64,000 nt of DNA from Pseudomonas spelaei (GCF_009724245.1 NZ_WNNK01000015.1:62001-126000); one strand, 5' to 3'; shown: positions 8,167 through 17,156, numbered from the stretch's first letter. The notes: generated by a model not told the origin, from the letters alone. Numbers and translations are program-made.

Positions 8167-9858
8167 ATGAATACTACCCACAAGAAAGATCGCCACCCTG
8201 TAGACGGTAAAAAACCCATCACCATCTTTGGCCCGGACTTTCCGTTTGCCTTCGATGACTGGATCGAGCACCCCGCCGGCCTGGGCAGCATCCCCGCCGC
8301 CAACCACGGCGCCGAAGTGGCGATCGTGGGTGCCGGGATTGCCGGGCTGGTCGCCGCCTACGAATTGATGAAGCTGGGCTTGAAACCGGTGGTGTACGAA
8401 GCCTCGAAAATGGGCGGGCGCCTGCGTTCCCAGGCCTTCGAAGGCGCAGAAGGCATCATCGCGGAACTGGGTGGCATGCGCTTCCCGGTGTCCTCCACGG
8501 CCTTCTACCACTATGTAGACAAGCTGGGCCTTGAGACCAAACCCTTCCCCAACCCGCTGACACCCGCGTCCGGCAGCACGGTCATCGACCTGGAAGGCCA
8601 GACCCATTACGCACAGAAACTCGCCGACCTGCCTGCATTGTTCCAGGAAGTGGCCGACGCCTGGGCCGATGCCCTGGAAGCCGGCTCGCAGTTCGCCGAT
8701 ATCCAACAAGCCATCCGCGACCGCGATGTGCCTCGCCTGAAAGCGCTGTGGAATACCCTCGTACCGCTGTGGGATGACCGCACCTTCTATGACTTCGTCG
8801 CCACCTCCAAGGCCTTCGCCAAGCTGTCGTTCCATCACCGTGAAGTGTTCGGCCAGGTCGGTTTCGGCACCGGCGGCTGGGACTCGGACTTCCCCAACTC
8901 GATGCTGGAAATCTTCCGCGTGGTGATGACCAACTGCGATGACCACCAACACCTGGTGGTTGGTGGCGTGGCACAAGTACCCCTGGGCATCTGGCGCCAT
9001 GTGCCGGAGCGTTGCGCGCACTGGCCGCAAGGTACCAGCCTCAGCTCCCTGCACAACGGCGCGCCACGCACCGGGGTTAAACGCATCGCCCACGCCGCAG
9101 GCGGCCGATTCGCCGTCACCGATAACTGGGGCGATACCCGCGAATATGCGGCCGTACTGACTACCTGCCAGAGCTGGTTGCTGACCACCCAGATCGAGTG
9201 CGATGAAACCCTGTTCTCGCAAAAGATGTGGATGGCCCTGGACCGCACCCGCTACATGCAGTCGTCGAAAACCTTCGTCATGGTTGACCGGCCATTCTGG
9301 AAGGACAAAGACCCGCAAACCGGCCGCGACCTGATGAGCATGACCCTCACCGACCGCCTGACCCGTGGCACCTATCTGTTCGACAACGGTGACGACAAAC
9401 CCGGGGTGATTTGCCTGTCCTACTCCTGGATGAGCGACGCCCTGAAGATGCTACCGCAACCCATCGAAAAACGCGTGAAGCTGGCCCTCGACGCACTGAA
9501 GAAGATCTACCCGAAAGTCGATATTTCCGCGCGGATCATCGGCGACCCGATCACCGTTTCCTGGGAAGCCGACCCGCATTTTCTCGGGGCCTTCAAAGGT
9601 GCGTTGCCAGGCCACTATCGCTACAACCAGCGGATGTACGCGCACTTCATGCAGAAGGACATGCCCGCCGAGCAACGCGGGATTTTCATCGCCGGTGACG
9701 ACGTTTCGTGGACCCCGGCGTGGGTCGAAGGCGCGGTGCAAACCTCGCTGAACGCGGTGTGGGGCATAATGACCCACTTCGGCGGCAGCACTCATCCAGA
9801 GAACCCTGGGCCGGGTGATGTGTTCGATGAAATCGGCCCGATTGCTCTCGCCGAATAA
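8167..9858 (+). CDS. davB: L-lysine 2-monooxygenase (flavin amine-oxidase family)
   Basis: This 563-residue flavoprotein is expected to convert L-lysine to 5-aminovaleramide, CO2 and water, the first step of the aminovalerate route. The FAD-binding Rossmann motif VAIVGAGIAGLVAAYEL lies near residue 52, followed by EASKMGGRLRS. C-terminal GIFIAGDDVSWTPAWVEGAV is the usual second FAD contact of the amine oxidase/tryptophan monooxygenase group. The ATG at 8167 follows AAGG. The next gene, the matching amidase davA, starts 11 bases downstream, and this pairing is the main reason to call lysine rather than tryptophan or phenylalanine as substrate. An Lrp-type regulator precedes it. Confidence 0.88.
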   Translation: MNTTHKKDRHPVDGKKPITIFGPDFPFAFDDWIEHPAGLGSIPAANHGAEVAIVGAGIAGLVAAYELMKLGLKPVVYEASKMGGRLRSQAFEGAEGIIAELGGMRFPVSSTAFYHYVDKLGLETKPFPNPLTPASGSTVIDLEGQTHYAQKLADLPALFQEVADAWADALEAGSQFADIQQAIRDRDVPRLKALWNTLVPLWDDRTFYDFVATSKAFAKLSFHHREVFGQVGFGTGGWDSDFPNSMLEIFRVVMTNCDDHQHLVVGGVAQVPLGIWRHVPERCAHWPQGTSLSSLHNGAPRTGVKRIAHAAGGRFAVTDNWGDTREYAAVLTTCQSWLLTTQIECDETLFSQKMWMALDRTRYMQSSKTFVMVDRPFWKDKDPQTGRDLMSMTLTDRLTRGTYLFDNGDDKPGVICLSYSWMSDALKMLPQPIEKRVKLALDALKKIYPKVDISARIIGDPITVSWEADPHFLGAFKGALPGHYRYNQRMYAHFMQKDMPAEQRGIFIAGDDVSWTPAWVEGAVQTSLNAVWGIMTHFGGSTHPENPGPGDVFDEIGPIALAE

Positions 9859-9869
9859 GGAGTCAAGCC

Positions 9870-10664
9870 ATGCGTGTCGCCCTGTACCAATGCCCACCGC
9901 TGCCGCTGGATGTAGCCGGTAACCTCAAGCGCCTGCACCAACTGGCGCAAGAGGCGTCCGGCGCTGATGTGCTGGTGCTGCCGGAGATGTTCCTCACCGG
10001 TTACAACATCGGTGCCGAAGCCGTTGGCGCCCTGGCCGAAGCGCAGGATGGGCCATCGGCGCAAGCCATCGCCGAACTGGCACACAGCGCGAAGCTGGCG
10101 ATTCTGTACGGCTATCCGGAGCGGGCCGAGGACGGGCAGATCTATAACGCCGTGCAACTGATCGACGCCAACGGCCAGCGCCTGTGCAACTACCGCAAGA
10201 CTCACCTGTTTGGCGACCTTGACCATTCGATGTTCAGTGCCGGGGCGGATGATTTTCCGCTGGTGGATCTGAACGGCTGGAAGCTGGGCTTTCTGATCTG
10301 CTATGACCTGGAGTTCCCGGAAAACACCCGCCGCCTGGCCCTCGCCGGTGCCGAGCTGATCCTGGTGCCCACCGCCAATATGGTGCCGTTCGACTTTGTC
10401 GCCGATGTCACCGTGCGGGCCCGGGCGTTTGAAAATCAGTGCTACGTCGCCTATGCCAATTACTGCGGGCACGAGGGTGAGATTCAGTACTGCGGGCAAA
10501 GCAGCATTGCCGCGCCGGATGGTCAGCGTATCGCCCAGGCCGGCCTCGATGAAGCCTTGATCGTCGGCACCCTGGATCGGCAAACGATGATCAACGCTCG
10601 CGCCGCCAATCACTACCTACAAGACCGTCGCCCCGAACTGTACGGCGTGCTGCACAAACCCTGA
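9870..10664 (+). CDS. davA: 5-aminovaleramidase (nitrilase superfamily)
   Basis: This 264-residue carbon-nitrogen hydrolase should turn 5-aminovaleramide into 5-aminovalerate. The catalytic Glu-Lys-Cys triad is complete: Glu39 in VLVLPEMFLTGYN, Lys110 in NYRKTHLFGD and Cys144 in LICYDLEFPE. A perfect AAGGAGT site precedes the ATG. It is coupled to davB by an 11-base gap, forming a two-gene lysine-degradation operon. Later steps (davT, davD) are not in the window. The length is normal for the family. Confidence 0.9.
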   Translation: MRVALYQCPPLPLDVAGNLKRLHQLAQEASGADVLVLPEMFLTGYNIGAEAVGALAEAQDGPSAQAIAELAHSAKLAILYGYPERAEDGQIYNAVQLIDANGQRLCNYRKTHLFGDLDHSMFSAGADDFPLVDLNGWKLGFLICYDLEFPENTRRLALAGAELILVPTANMVPFDFVADVTVRARAFENQCYVAYANYCGHEGEIQYCGQSSIAAPDGQRIAQAGLDEALIVGTLDRQTMINARAANHYLQDRRPELYGVLHKP

Positions 10665-10714
10665 CTGGCCGGGTTTGCGCTAGCATAGGCACTTCCTACG
10701 TTTCGGAAGTGCTC

Positions 10715-13141
10715 ATGCCTGCGGCCCACCCTCATCACCTTCATCTGACCCTGGCCAATGGCCTGCGGGTTTCCTTGCGTCATGCGCCGCGTTTGAAGCG
10801 TTGCGCCGCTGCCTTGCGGGTGGCGGCCGGCAGCCATGATGTGCCTTCGGCATGGCCGGGATTGGCACATTTTCTTGAGCATCTGCTGTTTCTCGGTACC
10901 GAGTGTTTTCCCGCAAACAAAGGGCTGATGGCCTACGTGCAGCGTCACGGAGGCCAGGTCAATGCGAGCACTCGCGAACGCACCACCGACTTCTTCTTTG
11001 AACTGCCTGCGGCGACCGTTGGTGACGCACTGGAGCGTCTGGCGGACATGCTGGCCCATCCGCGCCTGGCACTGGAAGATCAACTGCGTGAACGCGAAGT
11101 GTTGCACGCGGAGTTTGTCGCCTGGGCCCAGGATGCCAAGGCGCAGCAACAGATAGCACTGCTGCAAGGTCTGGCAGCCGATCATCCACTACGGGCTTTT
11201 CATGCGGGTAACCGCGACAGTCTGCCGGTGGAGTGTGAGGACTTTCAGCAAGCCTTACGGGGTTTCTACGAACGCTTCTATCAAAGCGGGCAAATGACCT
11301 TGAGCCTTGCCGGCCCGCAGCCCCTGGAAGAACTGGAAGCCCTGGCGCAGCGGTTCAGTGAGGAGCTGACCTCAGGCACTCAGCTCCCACAAGACGCGCC
11401 ACCGGCATTGATGACCGGTCATGAGTGGCGTTATCAACACACCGACAAAGGCCACCTGCACCACGTCATCACCTGCGACCTCCCTCGGGAGGCGCTGGCT
11501 TTTCTCTGTAGCTGGCTCAATGCTTCGGCACCGGGAGGGTTGCTCGCCGAATTGAAGACACGACAACTGGCCACCGCACTGCAGGCAAGCGTGCTCTACC
11601 ACTTTGACGGGCAGGCGGTGCTGGATATCGACTTTTCCCTCGGCACACAAAGCGAACCGACGGCGCAAATCGAAGCGCTTTTGCACGACTGGCTGAGCTT
11701 TTTCGCACACGGCGACTGGACTTCACTGCGGGAAGAGTTCGCCCTGTTGAACGCTCGTCGGCAACAGATTCAAGGTGCACTTGCGCTGGCCAGACACGAT
11801 AGCGAAGGTCTGGAAGCGCAGTTGTCCGAAGACAACGCCGCTGCCCTCAAAGCCCTGCTGGACTCGCTGCACCTGGAGCCCGCCCGGTACACCTGGCAAC
11901 TGCCGCCGAATAACCCATTCCTGCGTCCCGCTCCCAAGGAAGAACGAGCCGGGCTGATTCGCGGCCAGACCAGCGCCCATCGCGGTTTGCGTACCTTTGC
12001 TCAGGATCGCTCACGCGGGCGAAAAGACCTGTCAGCACTGACCTTCAGCCCGACTTTGCCAGACGACACTGGAGAAGGCGCCCTGTACTTGCGCTGGTAC
12101 CTGGATTCAGCGCCACACACAGACCTTTTCCCACGCCTGGAAAGTAGCCTGCAGACACTGCGCGACGATGCTCACCAAGCAGGTGTCGACCTGTCCTTCG
12201 AGACGCAGGGAAATGATTGGCGACTGAAAATGAGCGGCCTGCACGAACCCATGCCGGCCGTGTTGGAACAGCTATCACGCAACCTGACTCATCCTGATCA
12301 ACAGGCCTGGCAAGCAACACTGCCAACTGCCAAGCCACTGATCGCGATCCGCCAACTGCTCGCATTTCTGCCCGCCTCATACGCCGACAACCGTCACGCC
12401 ACCCCACTGCCCGCCGCAAGTCTTGCCGACCTGCAAGACGCCTGGTCAACCGCGCGCTGGCACGGGTTTGCAGTCGGCCTGCCTGCCAGCTGCGAGATGG
12501 CGATCAAAAGCGCGGTGGGACGCTTACCGGGCCAGCCCACACACAGTCTCAATGAACCGGCTTCAATCAGTGACCAATACCGTTGGCACTCGGTCGAGGC
12601 TGGTTCCAGCGAAGCGGCCCTGCTGCTGTTCTGCCCGACGCCAACGCGATCCCTGGCCGACGAAGCCGCCTGGCGACTGCTGGCGCACCTCGGGCAAGCA
12701 CCGTTCTATCAGCGTCTGCGGGTCGAATTGCAATTGGGCTACGCCGTATTCAGCAGTATCCGACAAATCAACGGGCAGACCGGCCTGCTGTTTGGCGTGC
12801 AATCTCCCAGCGCTTCGCTGGAAGAAATACTCGGTCATCTCCAGGCATTCCTTCAAAGCCTCCCGACGCTGATTGCGGGATCTGACGAACAGGCAGCACA
12901 CACCCTGGCAAACCAGTTTTCCCCAGAGTCGTTGCCAACCACCCAGGCCGCCGAGTTGCTGTGGCAGGCTCAACTGGCCGGCCATCCGTCGGATTACATC
13001 GAGCAGTTACAAAGTTTCATCCGGAGCCGCACGCGAGATGACTTACTGCACGCCGCCAAGCAACTGAGTCAGGCCGACAACGGCTGGCTCTGCCTGGCCA
13101 ACGGAGCTTGCCCGGATGAGCCTTGGCAGCCGGTGAAATGA
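10715..13141 (+). CDS. pqqF: PqqF, M16 zinc protease of PQQ synthesis
   Basis: This 808-residue member of the M16 (pitrilysin/insulinase) family has the inverted zinc motif HFLEH at residues 52-56 and a second acidic stretch REREVLHAEF about 75 residues later. It is thought to process the PqqA peptide after crosslinking. The C-terminal half is diverged, as usual for PqqF. GTG 10709 is in frame, but ATG 10715 fits the GGAAG site better. It follows davA by 50 bases and precedes pqqA on the same strand. PqqF-first order is typical of pseudomonads. No separate PqqG partner is seen in the window. Confidence 0.9.
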   Translation: MPAAHPHHLHLTLANGLRVSLRHAPRLKRCAAALRVAAGSHDVPSAWPGLAHFLEHLLFLGTECFPANKGLMAYVQRHGGQVNASTRERTTDFFFELPAATVGDALERLADMLAHPRLALEDQLREREVLHAEFVAWAQDAKAQQQIALLQGLAADHPLRAFHAGNRDSLPVECEDFQQALRGFYERFYQSGQMTLSLAGPQPLEELEALAQRFSEELTSGTQLPQDAPPALMTGHEWRYQHTDKGHLHHVITCDLPREALAFLCSWLNASAPGGLLAELKTRQLATALQASVLYHFDGQAVLDIDFSLGTQSEPTAQIEALLHDWLSFFAHGDWTSLREEFALLNARRQQIQGALALARHDSEGLEAQLSEDNAAALKALLDSLHLEPARYTWQLPPNNPFLRPAPKEERAGLIRGQTSAHRGLRTFAQDRSRGRKDLSALTFSPTLPDDTGEGALYLRWYLDSAPHTDLFPRLESSLQTLRDDAHQAGVDLSFETQGNDWRLKMSGLHEPMPAVLEQLSRNLTHPDQQAWQATLPTAKPLIAIRQLLAFLPASYADNRHATPLPAASLADLQDAWSTARWHGFAVGLPASCEMAIKSAVGRLPGQPTHSLNEPASISDQYRWHSVEAGSSEAALLLFCPTPTRSLADEAAWRLLAHLGQAPFYQRLRVELQLGYAVFSSIRQINGQTGLLFGVQSPSASLEEILGHLQAFLQSLPTLIAGSDEQAAHTLANQFSPESLPTTQAAELLWQAQLAGHPSDYIEQLQSFIRSRTRDDLLHAAKQLSQADNGWLCLANGACPDEPWQPVK

Positions 13142-13159
13142 TCATTACCAACCGTGCAA

Positions 13160-13191
13160 CGAGCTTTCTTCGGCAAGCCGAAGCGAGCTCG
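13160..13191. other. Hairpin between pqqF and pqqA
   Basis: GAGCT and AGCTC outer arms enclose CTTCGGC-AA-GCCGAAG, a strong stem just after the pqqF stop. There is no T-run, so termination is uncertain; it could protect an RNA end or be part of the pqqA leader. Confidence 0.5.
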
Positions 13192-13232
13192 ATGAAAAAT
13201 TGAGTAACATTCGTACCTAAGCATCTGAACAT

Positions 13233-13244
13233 CTCCGATCGGAG
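13233..13244. promoter_or_regulatory. Perfect 12-base palindrome in the pqqA upstream region
   Basis: CTCCGATCGGAG lies 57 bases before the pqqA ATG. It could be a regulator site or a small leader hairpin. No promoter is certain; TATATGTAT just downstream (about 13251) could hold a -10 element. Confidence 0.4.
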
Positions 13245-13300
13245 GTGGACTATATGTATGGCTAGTAGTAAACCTTGCACCCACCCACAGGAGAATTCCC

Positions 13301-13375
13301 ATGACTTGGTCCAAACCTGCTTACACTGATCTGCGTATCGGCTTTGAAGTCACCATGTACTTCGCCAGCCGTTAA
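13301..13375 (+). CDS. pqqA: PqqA, PQQ precursor peptide
   Basis: This 24-residue peptide, the substrate from which PQQ is made, is easily missed because of its size. It starts MTWSKPAYTDLRIG. Glu16 and Tyr20 sit in the required FEVTMYF context; PqqE joins these two residues and their atoms become PQQ. A strong CAGGAGAA site precedes the ATG. The gene lies between pqqF and pqqB and is followed by a terminator, so its transcript can far exceed that of the enzyme genes. The length equals other pseudomonad PqqA peptides. Confidence 0.97.
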   Translation: MTWSKPAYTDLRIGFEVTMYFASR

Positions 13376-13394
13376 TTGGTTTGTATTGCAACGC

Positions 13395-13424
13395 AACGCC
13401 TCGGCTCACCGGGGCGTTTTTATT
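13395..13424 (+). terminator. Terminator/attenuator between pqqA and pqqB
   Basis: AACGCCTCGG-CTCA-CCGGGGCGTT hairpin followed by TTTTATTTT, 19 bases after pqqA. Partial read-through would give abundant precursor peptide and modest levels of enzymes. Confidence 0.85.
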
Positions 13425-13449
13425 TTGAGTTTTGTGTGATGGAGCGAGC

Positions 13450-14361
13450 ATGTTCGTCCAGATTCTAGGGTCCGCCGCCGGCGGTGGTTTTCCTCAATGG
13501 AACTGCAACTGCGTGAACTGCGCCGGCTTTCGCGAAGGCACGTTGCGTGCCCACGCCCGCACTCAGTCTTCCATTGCGATCTCCGATGACGGCGTGAACT
13601 GGGTACTGTGCAACGCCTCGCCGGACATCCGCGCCCAGTTGCAAGGCTTTGCCCCGATGCAACCCGGTCGTGCCCTGCGGGATACCGGCATCAGCGCGAT
13701 CATCCTGATGGACAGCCAGATCGACCACACCACCGGCCTGCTGAGCCTGCGTGAAGGCTGCCCGCATCAGGTGTGGTGCACCGACATGGTCCATGAAGAC
13801 CTGAGCACCGGTTTTCCATTGTTCACGATGCTGACCCACTGGAACGGCGGTCTGGCCTGGAACCGTATCGAACTGGACGCCCGTTTCACCATTCCTGCCT
13901 GCCCCAACCTGCGCTTCACCCCGCTACCGCTACGCAGCGCCGCACCGCCCTACTCGCCCCACCGTTTCGACCCGCATCCAGGCGACAACATCGGCCTGAT
14001 CGTTGAAGACCTGCGCACCGGCGGCAAGCTGTTCTACGCCCCAGGCCTGGGCAAGGTGGACGCGCCGTTACTGGAGATCATGGCCGGCAGCGACTGCCTG
14101 CTGGTAGACGGCACGATGTGGAATGACGACGAAATGCAGCGCCGTGGCGTGGGCACACGCACCGGCCGGGAAATGGGTCATTTGGCGCAAAACGGCCCTG
14201 GCGGCATGCTGGAAGTGCTGGAACAACTGCCCAAGCAACGCAAGGTGCTTATCCACATCAACAACACCAACCCGATTCTCGACGAGGACTCTGCCGAGCG
14301 AGCTGAGTTGGTGCGACGCAATGTGGAAGTGGCGTACGACGGCATGAGTATTGAGTTGTAG
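13450..14361 (+). CDS. pqqB: PqqB, PQQ biosynthesis metallo-beta-lactamase-fold protein
   Basis: This 303-residue protein opens with MFVQILGSAAGGGFPQWNCNCVNC, the PqqB hallmark. A metallo-beta-lactamase fold follows, with MDSQIDHTTGL near residue 90. PqqB is an iron hydroxylase acting on the excised Glu-Tyr product before the PqqC step. ATG 13450 follows GGAG. It is first in a tight pqqBCDE run; pqqC begins 11 bases after its stop. The length is standard. Confidence 0.96.
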   Translation: MFVQILGSAAGGGFPQWNCNCVNCAGFREGTLRAHARTQSSIAISDDGVNWVLCNASPDIRAQLQGFAPMQPGRALRDTGISAIILMDSQIDHTTGLLSLREGCPHQVWCTDMVHEDLSTGFPLFTMLTHWNGGLAWNRIELDARFTIPACPNLRFTPLPLRSAAPPYSPHRFDPHPGDNIGLIVEDLRTGGKLFYAPGLGKVDAPLLEIMAGSDCLLVDGTMWNDDEMQRRGVGTRTGREMGHLAQNGPGGMLEVLEQLPKQRKVLIHINNTNPILDEDSAERAELVRRNVEVAYDGMSIEL

Positions 14362-14372
14362 GAGCGAGCCAA

Positions 14373-15125
14373 ATGACTGACACACCGCTGACCACCGCCG
14401 AGTTTGAAGAGGCCTTGAGGGCCAAGGGCGCCTTCTACCATATCCATCACCCGTATCACGTGACGATGTACGAAGGCCGGGCCACCCGCGAGCAAATCCA
14501 GGGCTGGGTCGCCAATCGCTTTTACTACCAGGTGAACATTCCCCTGAAGGACGCCGCGATCCTGGCCAATTGCCCGGACCGAGAGGTCCGCCGCGAGTGG
14601 ATCCAGCGCCTGCTCGACCATGACGGCGCGCCCGGCGAAGACGGCGGCATCGAAGCCTGGTTGCGCCTGGGCCAGGCGGTCGGGCTCGACCCGGATCAAC
14701 TGCGCTCCCAGGAATTGGTATTGCCCGGCGTGCGCTTTGCTGTCGATGCCTACGTGAACTTCGCCCGTCGCGCCAGTTGGCAAGAAGCCGCCAGCAGCTC
14801 CCTGACCGAGCTGTTCGCGCCGCAAATCCACCAGTCGCGCCTCGACAGTTGGCCGCAGCATTACCCGTGGATCGACCCTGCCGGCTACGAGTACTTCCGC
14901 ACACGCCTGGGCCAGGCGCGACGGGATGTCGAGCATGGATTGGCGATCACGCTGCAGCACTACACCACCCGCGAGGGTCAGGAACGCATGCTGGAAATCC
15001 TCCAGTTCAAACTGGACATTCTTTGGAGCATGCTCGATGCCATGAGCATGGCCTATGAACTGAACCGCCCGCCGTATCACAGCGTGACCAGCGAGCGGGT
15101 CTGGCACAAGGGAATTACCTTATGA
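14373..15125 (+). CDS. pqqC: PqqC, pyrroloquinoline-quinone synthase
   Basis: This 250-residue cofactor-free oxidase carries out the last ring closure and eight-electron oxidation to PQQ. It is an all-helical, TenA/heme-oxygenase-like protein. Signature stretches are FYHIHHPYHVTMYEGRATRE near residue 20 and WVANRFYYQVNIPLKDAAIL. GGAGCGAGCCAA precedes the ATG. Its stop overlaps the pqqD start by four bases (ATGA), indicating translational coupling. Length and motifs are standard. Confidence 0.96.
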   Translation: MTDTPLTTAEFEEALRAKGAFYHIHHPYHVTMYEGRATREQIQGWVANRFYYQVNIPLKDAAILANCPDREVRREWIQRLLDHDGAPGEDGGIEAWLRLGQAVGLDPDQLRSQELVLPGVRFAVDAYVNFARRASWQEAASSSLTELFAPQIHQSRLDSWPQHYPWIDPAGYEYFRTRLGQARRDVEHGLAITLQHYTTREGQERMLEILQFKLDILWSMLDAMSMAYELNRPPYHSVTSERVWHKGITL

Positions 15126-15397
15126 GTTTCGATCGCAGCAAAAAACCGACCTGGCGCCAGGGCTATCGCTACCAGTACGAGCCCGCGCAAAAAGGTCACG
15201 TGCTGCTGTATCCGGAAGGCATGATCAAGCTCAATGACAGCGCTGCCTTGATCGGTGGCTTGATCGATGGCGAGCGCGACGTAACGGCGATCATCGGCGA
15301 ACTGGAAAAGCAGTTCCCGGGCGTTCCCGAGCTCGGAGAAGATATCGAGCAGTTCATGGAGGTCGCCCGTGCAGAGCACTGGATTACCCTTGCCTGA
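15122..15397 (+). CDS. pqqD: PqqD, PqqA-binding peptide chaperone
   Basis: This 91-residue protein has a RiPP recognition element fold that holds PqqA and delivers it to PqqE. It shows the typical KPTWRQGYRYQYEPAQKGHVLLYPEGM start and a C-terminal helix near EDIEQFMEVARAEHW. It overlaps pqqC by four bases and pqqE by 29 bases. The separate gene, not a pqqC or pqqE fusion, is the usual pseudomonad state. Confidence 0.95.
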   Translation: MSFDRSKKPTWRQGYRYQYEPAQKGHVLLYPEGMIKLNDSAALIGGLIDGERDVTAIIGELEKQFPGVPELGEDIEQFMEVARAEHWITLA

Positions 15398-16520
15398 AAA
15401 ACCCGAGATCGGCCTGCCGCTTTGGCTGCTCGCCGAGCTGACCTACCGCTGCCCGCTGCAATGCCCGTATTGCTCCAACCCGTTGGACTTTGCCCAGCAA
15501 GGCAAGGAACTGAGCACCGAACAGTGGATCAAGGTGTTTCGTGAGGCCCGGGAAATGGGCGCCGCGCAACTGGGGTTTTCCGGCGGCGAACCGCTGGTGC
15601 GCCAGGACCTTGCCGAACTGATCGGCGAGGCCCGCAAGCTGGGGTTCTATACCAACCTGATCACCTCCGGCATCGGCCTGACCGAGCAGAAGATCAGCGA
15701 CTTCAAGAAGGCGGGCCTGGACCATATCCAGATCAGCTTCCAGGCCAGCGACGAACAGGTGAACAACCTGCTGGCCGGCTCGAAAAAAGCCTTCGCGCAA
15801 AAGCTGGAAATGGCCCGTGCGGTAAAAGCCCACGGCTATCCGATGGTGCTGAACTTCGTCACCCATCGGCACAATATCGACAAGATCGACCGCATCATCG
15901 AGCTGTGCATTGCGCTTGAGGCAGACTTTGTCGAACTCGCTACCTGCCAGTTCTACGGCTGGGCGCAGCTCAATCGTGTCGGCCTGCTGCCGACCCAGGA
16001 GCAGTTGGTCCGCGCCGAGCGCATCACCAACGAATACCGCGCCAAGCTTGAAGCCGAAGGTCATCCTTGCAAGCTGATCTTCGTCACTCCGGACTACTAC
16101 GAAGAACGCCCGAAAGCCTGCATGAATGGCTGGGGCAGCATCTTCCTGACGGTGACGCCAGACGGCACCGCGTTGCCGTGCCACGGCGCCCGCCAGATGC
16201 CGGTGCAGTTTCCCAACGTGCGCGATCACAGCATGCAACACATCTGGTACGACTCATTCGGCTTCAACCGCTTTCGTGGCTATGACTGGATGCCCGAGCC
16301 GTGCCGCTCCTGCGACGAGAAGGAAAAGGACTTCGGCGGCTGCCGCTGCCAGGCGTTCATGCTCACCGGGGATGCCAGCAACGCCGACCCGGTGTGCAGT
16401 AAATCCGAACACCACGGCATGATCCTCAAGGCGCGTGAAGAAGCCGAACACGCCACCCAGACCATCGAACAACTGGCCTTTCGCAATGAGCGCAACTCAC
16501 GGCTGATCGCGAAAGGCTGA
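15369..16520 (+). CDS. pqqE: PqqE, radical SAM enzyme crosslinking PqqA
   Basis: This 383-residue radical SAM/SPASM enzyme forms the Glu-Tyr carbon-carbon bond in PqqA. The CxxxCxxC cluster motif CPLQCPYC is at residues 28-35. GFSGGEPLVRQDL follows as the SAM-binding GGE motif. C-terminal cysteines (ALPCHGARQ, CRSCDEKEKDFGGCRCQAF) bind the auxiliary clusters. The GTG start at 15369 lies inside pqqD behind a good GGAGG site. It is the last gene of pqqBCDE; no clear terminator follows in 16521-16659. Confidence 0.96.
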   Translation: MQSTGLPLPEKPEIGLPLWLLAELTYRCPLQCPYCSNPLDFAQQGKELSTEQWIKVFREAREMGAAQLGFSGGEPLVRQDLAELIGEARKLGFYTNLITSGIGLTEQKISDFKKAGLDHIQISFQASDEQVNNLLAGSKKAFAQKLEMARAVKAHGYPMVLNFVTHRHNIDKIDRIIELCIALEADFVELATCQFYGWAQLNRVGLLPTQEQLVRAERITNEYRAKLEAEGHPCKLIFVTPDYYEERPKACMNGWGSIFLTVTPDGTALPCHGARQMPVQFPNVRDHSMQHIWYDSFGFNRFRGYDWMPEPCRSCDEKEKDFGGCRCQAFMLTGDASNADPVCSKSEHHGMILKAREEAEHATQTIEQLAFRNERNSRLIAKG

Positions 16521-16659
16521 TGGCTTTAGCGTTTGGCGATGATGATGCGAATGATGTCCACAGGGTCAGCTCCTTGAAATCGGCTCGTGTGAGCCGTACA
16601 GCTAATCGACCTTGGCCGTTCGGCAGGGTTCAGTGGAATCTGGCTTGTGGCCATCTCCG

Positions 16660-16980
16660 TCAGGCCAGAATCTCCAACCCGTGCTTCTGCACGATGCTCA
16701 GTAACTTGAGCGCCATGCCGCTGGGCTGTTTTTCACCCGACTCCCACTGCTTCACGGTGGAGGCACTGGTGTTCAAGTAGCGGGCAAACACCGGCTGGCT
16801 GACATGACTGCGCTCGCGGATCTGCTTGATTTGCTCAGCGGGTATTTGTACGGGGACTGGGGCCAGGCAGGCCTCGTCGAACTGACGCAGAGTGGTCTTG
16901 CTGATGACGCCGATTGAGTACAGTGCAGTGGCCGACTCGTGAATCGACTCAAGTGCTTCGCTTTCAAATTTTTTGGTCAT
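16660..16980 (-). CDS. XRE-type antitoxin (HigA/NadS-like), partner broken
   Basis: This 106-residue protein has a C-terminal helix-turn-helix (IRERSHVSQPVFARYLNTSASTVKQWESG, about residues 52-80). The preceding SKTTLRQFDEACL block is typical of antitoxins paired with HigB/RelE-like toxins. ATG 16980 with GGAG upstream is chosen over the longer frame. The start overlaps the end of the toxin remnant by 17 bases, the usual toxin-antitoxin coupling. With the toxin gone, it may persist as a repressor at the palindrome 17142-17156. From memory, the P. fluorescens B16 pqq locus lists a DNA-binding gene here (pqqK); this equivalence is unverified. Confidence 0.82.
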   Translation of the reverse strand: MTKKFESEALESIHESATALYSIGVISKTTLRQFDEACLAPVPVQIPAEQIKQIRERSHVSQPVFARYLNTSASTVKQWESGEKQPSGMALKLLSIVQKHGLEILA

Positions 16981-17116
16981 GATGTATCTCCACAAACTCC
17001 CTGAGATCCAGTAACTGTTGGATCTGCACATCGTTTAAACCTTCATAGGCCTTTGCCAGCGCCCGAAAACCAGCCAACTCCTTCTGGCTGATATTGCTTT
17101 GATCTTGCTTTGAACG
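16964..17116 (-). pseudogene. C-terminal remnant of a RelE/HigB-like toxin
   Basis: The minus strand reads QSNISQKELAGFRALAKAY, then LNDVQIQQLLDLREFVEIHHD, before a stop inside the antitoxin gene. This matches the last ~45 residues of toxins that normally precede such antitoxins (family knowledge). Directly upstream is an in-frame TGA at 17119-17117. The N-terminal ~60 residues are absent. A start-like ATGACGTTCAAA at 17120 is in another frame, as if an internal deletion joined the two ends. The joint lies in two copies of TCAAAGCAA (17113-17105 and 17102-17094). The toxin cannot be functional. Confidence 0.7.
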
Positions 17117-17141
17117 TCATGGACATCCCTTCCCATAAACA

Positions 17142-17156
17142 TACCACTGAGTGGTA
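17142..17156. promoter_or_regulatory. Predicted operator of the broken toxin-antitoxin locus
   Basis: Perfect TACCACT-G-AGTGGTA palindrome, 22 bases upstream of the old toxin start region. Its position suits autoregulation by the surviving antitoxin. The remaining spacer to 17281 holds only an imperfect GTCGGCA/TGCCGAC hairpin near 17200-17218 and no gene. Confidence 0.6.

Noticed and set aside
16520..16780. Open frame following pqqE on the plus strand
   Set aside because: No ribosome site or family features, and its second half is antisense to the antitoxin gene.
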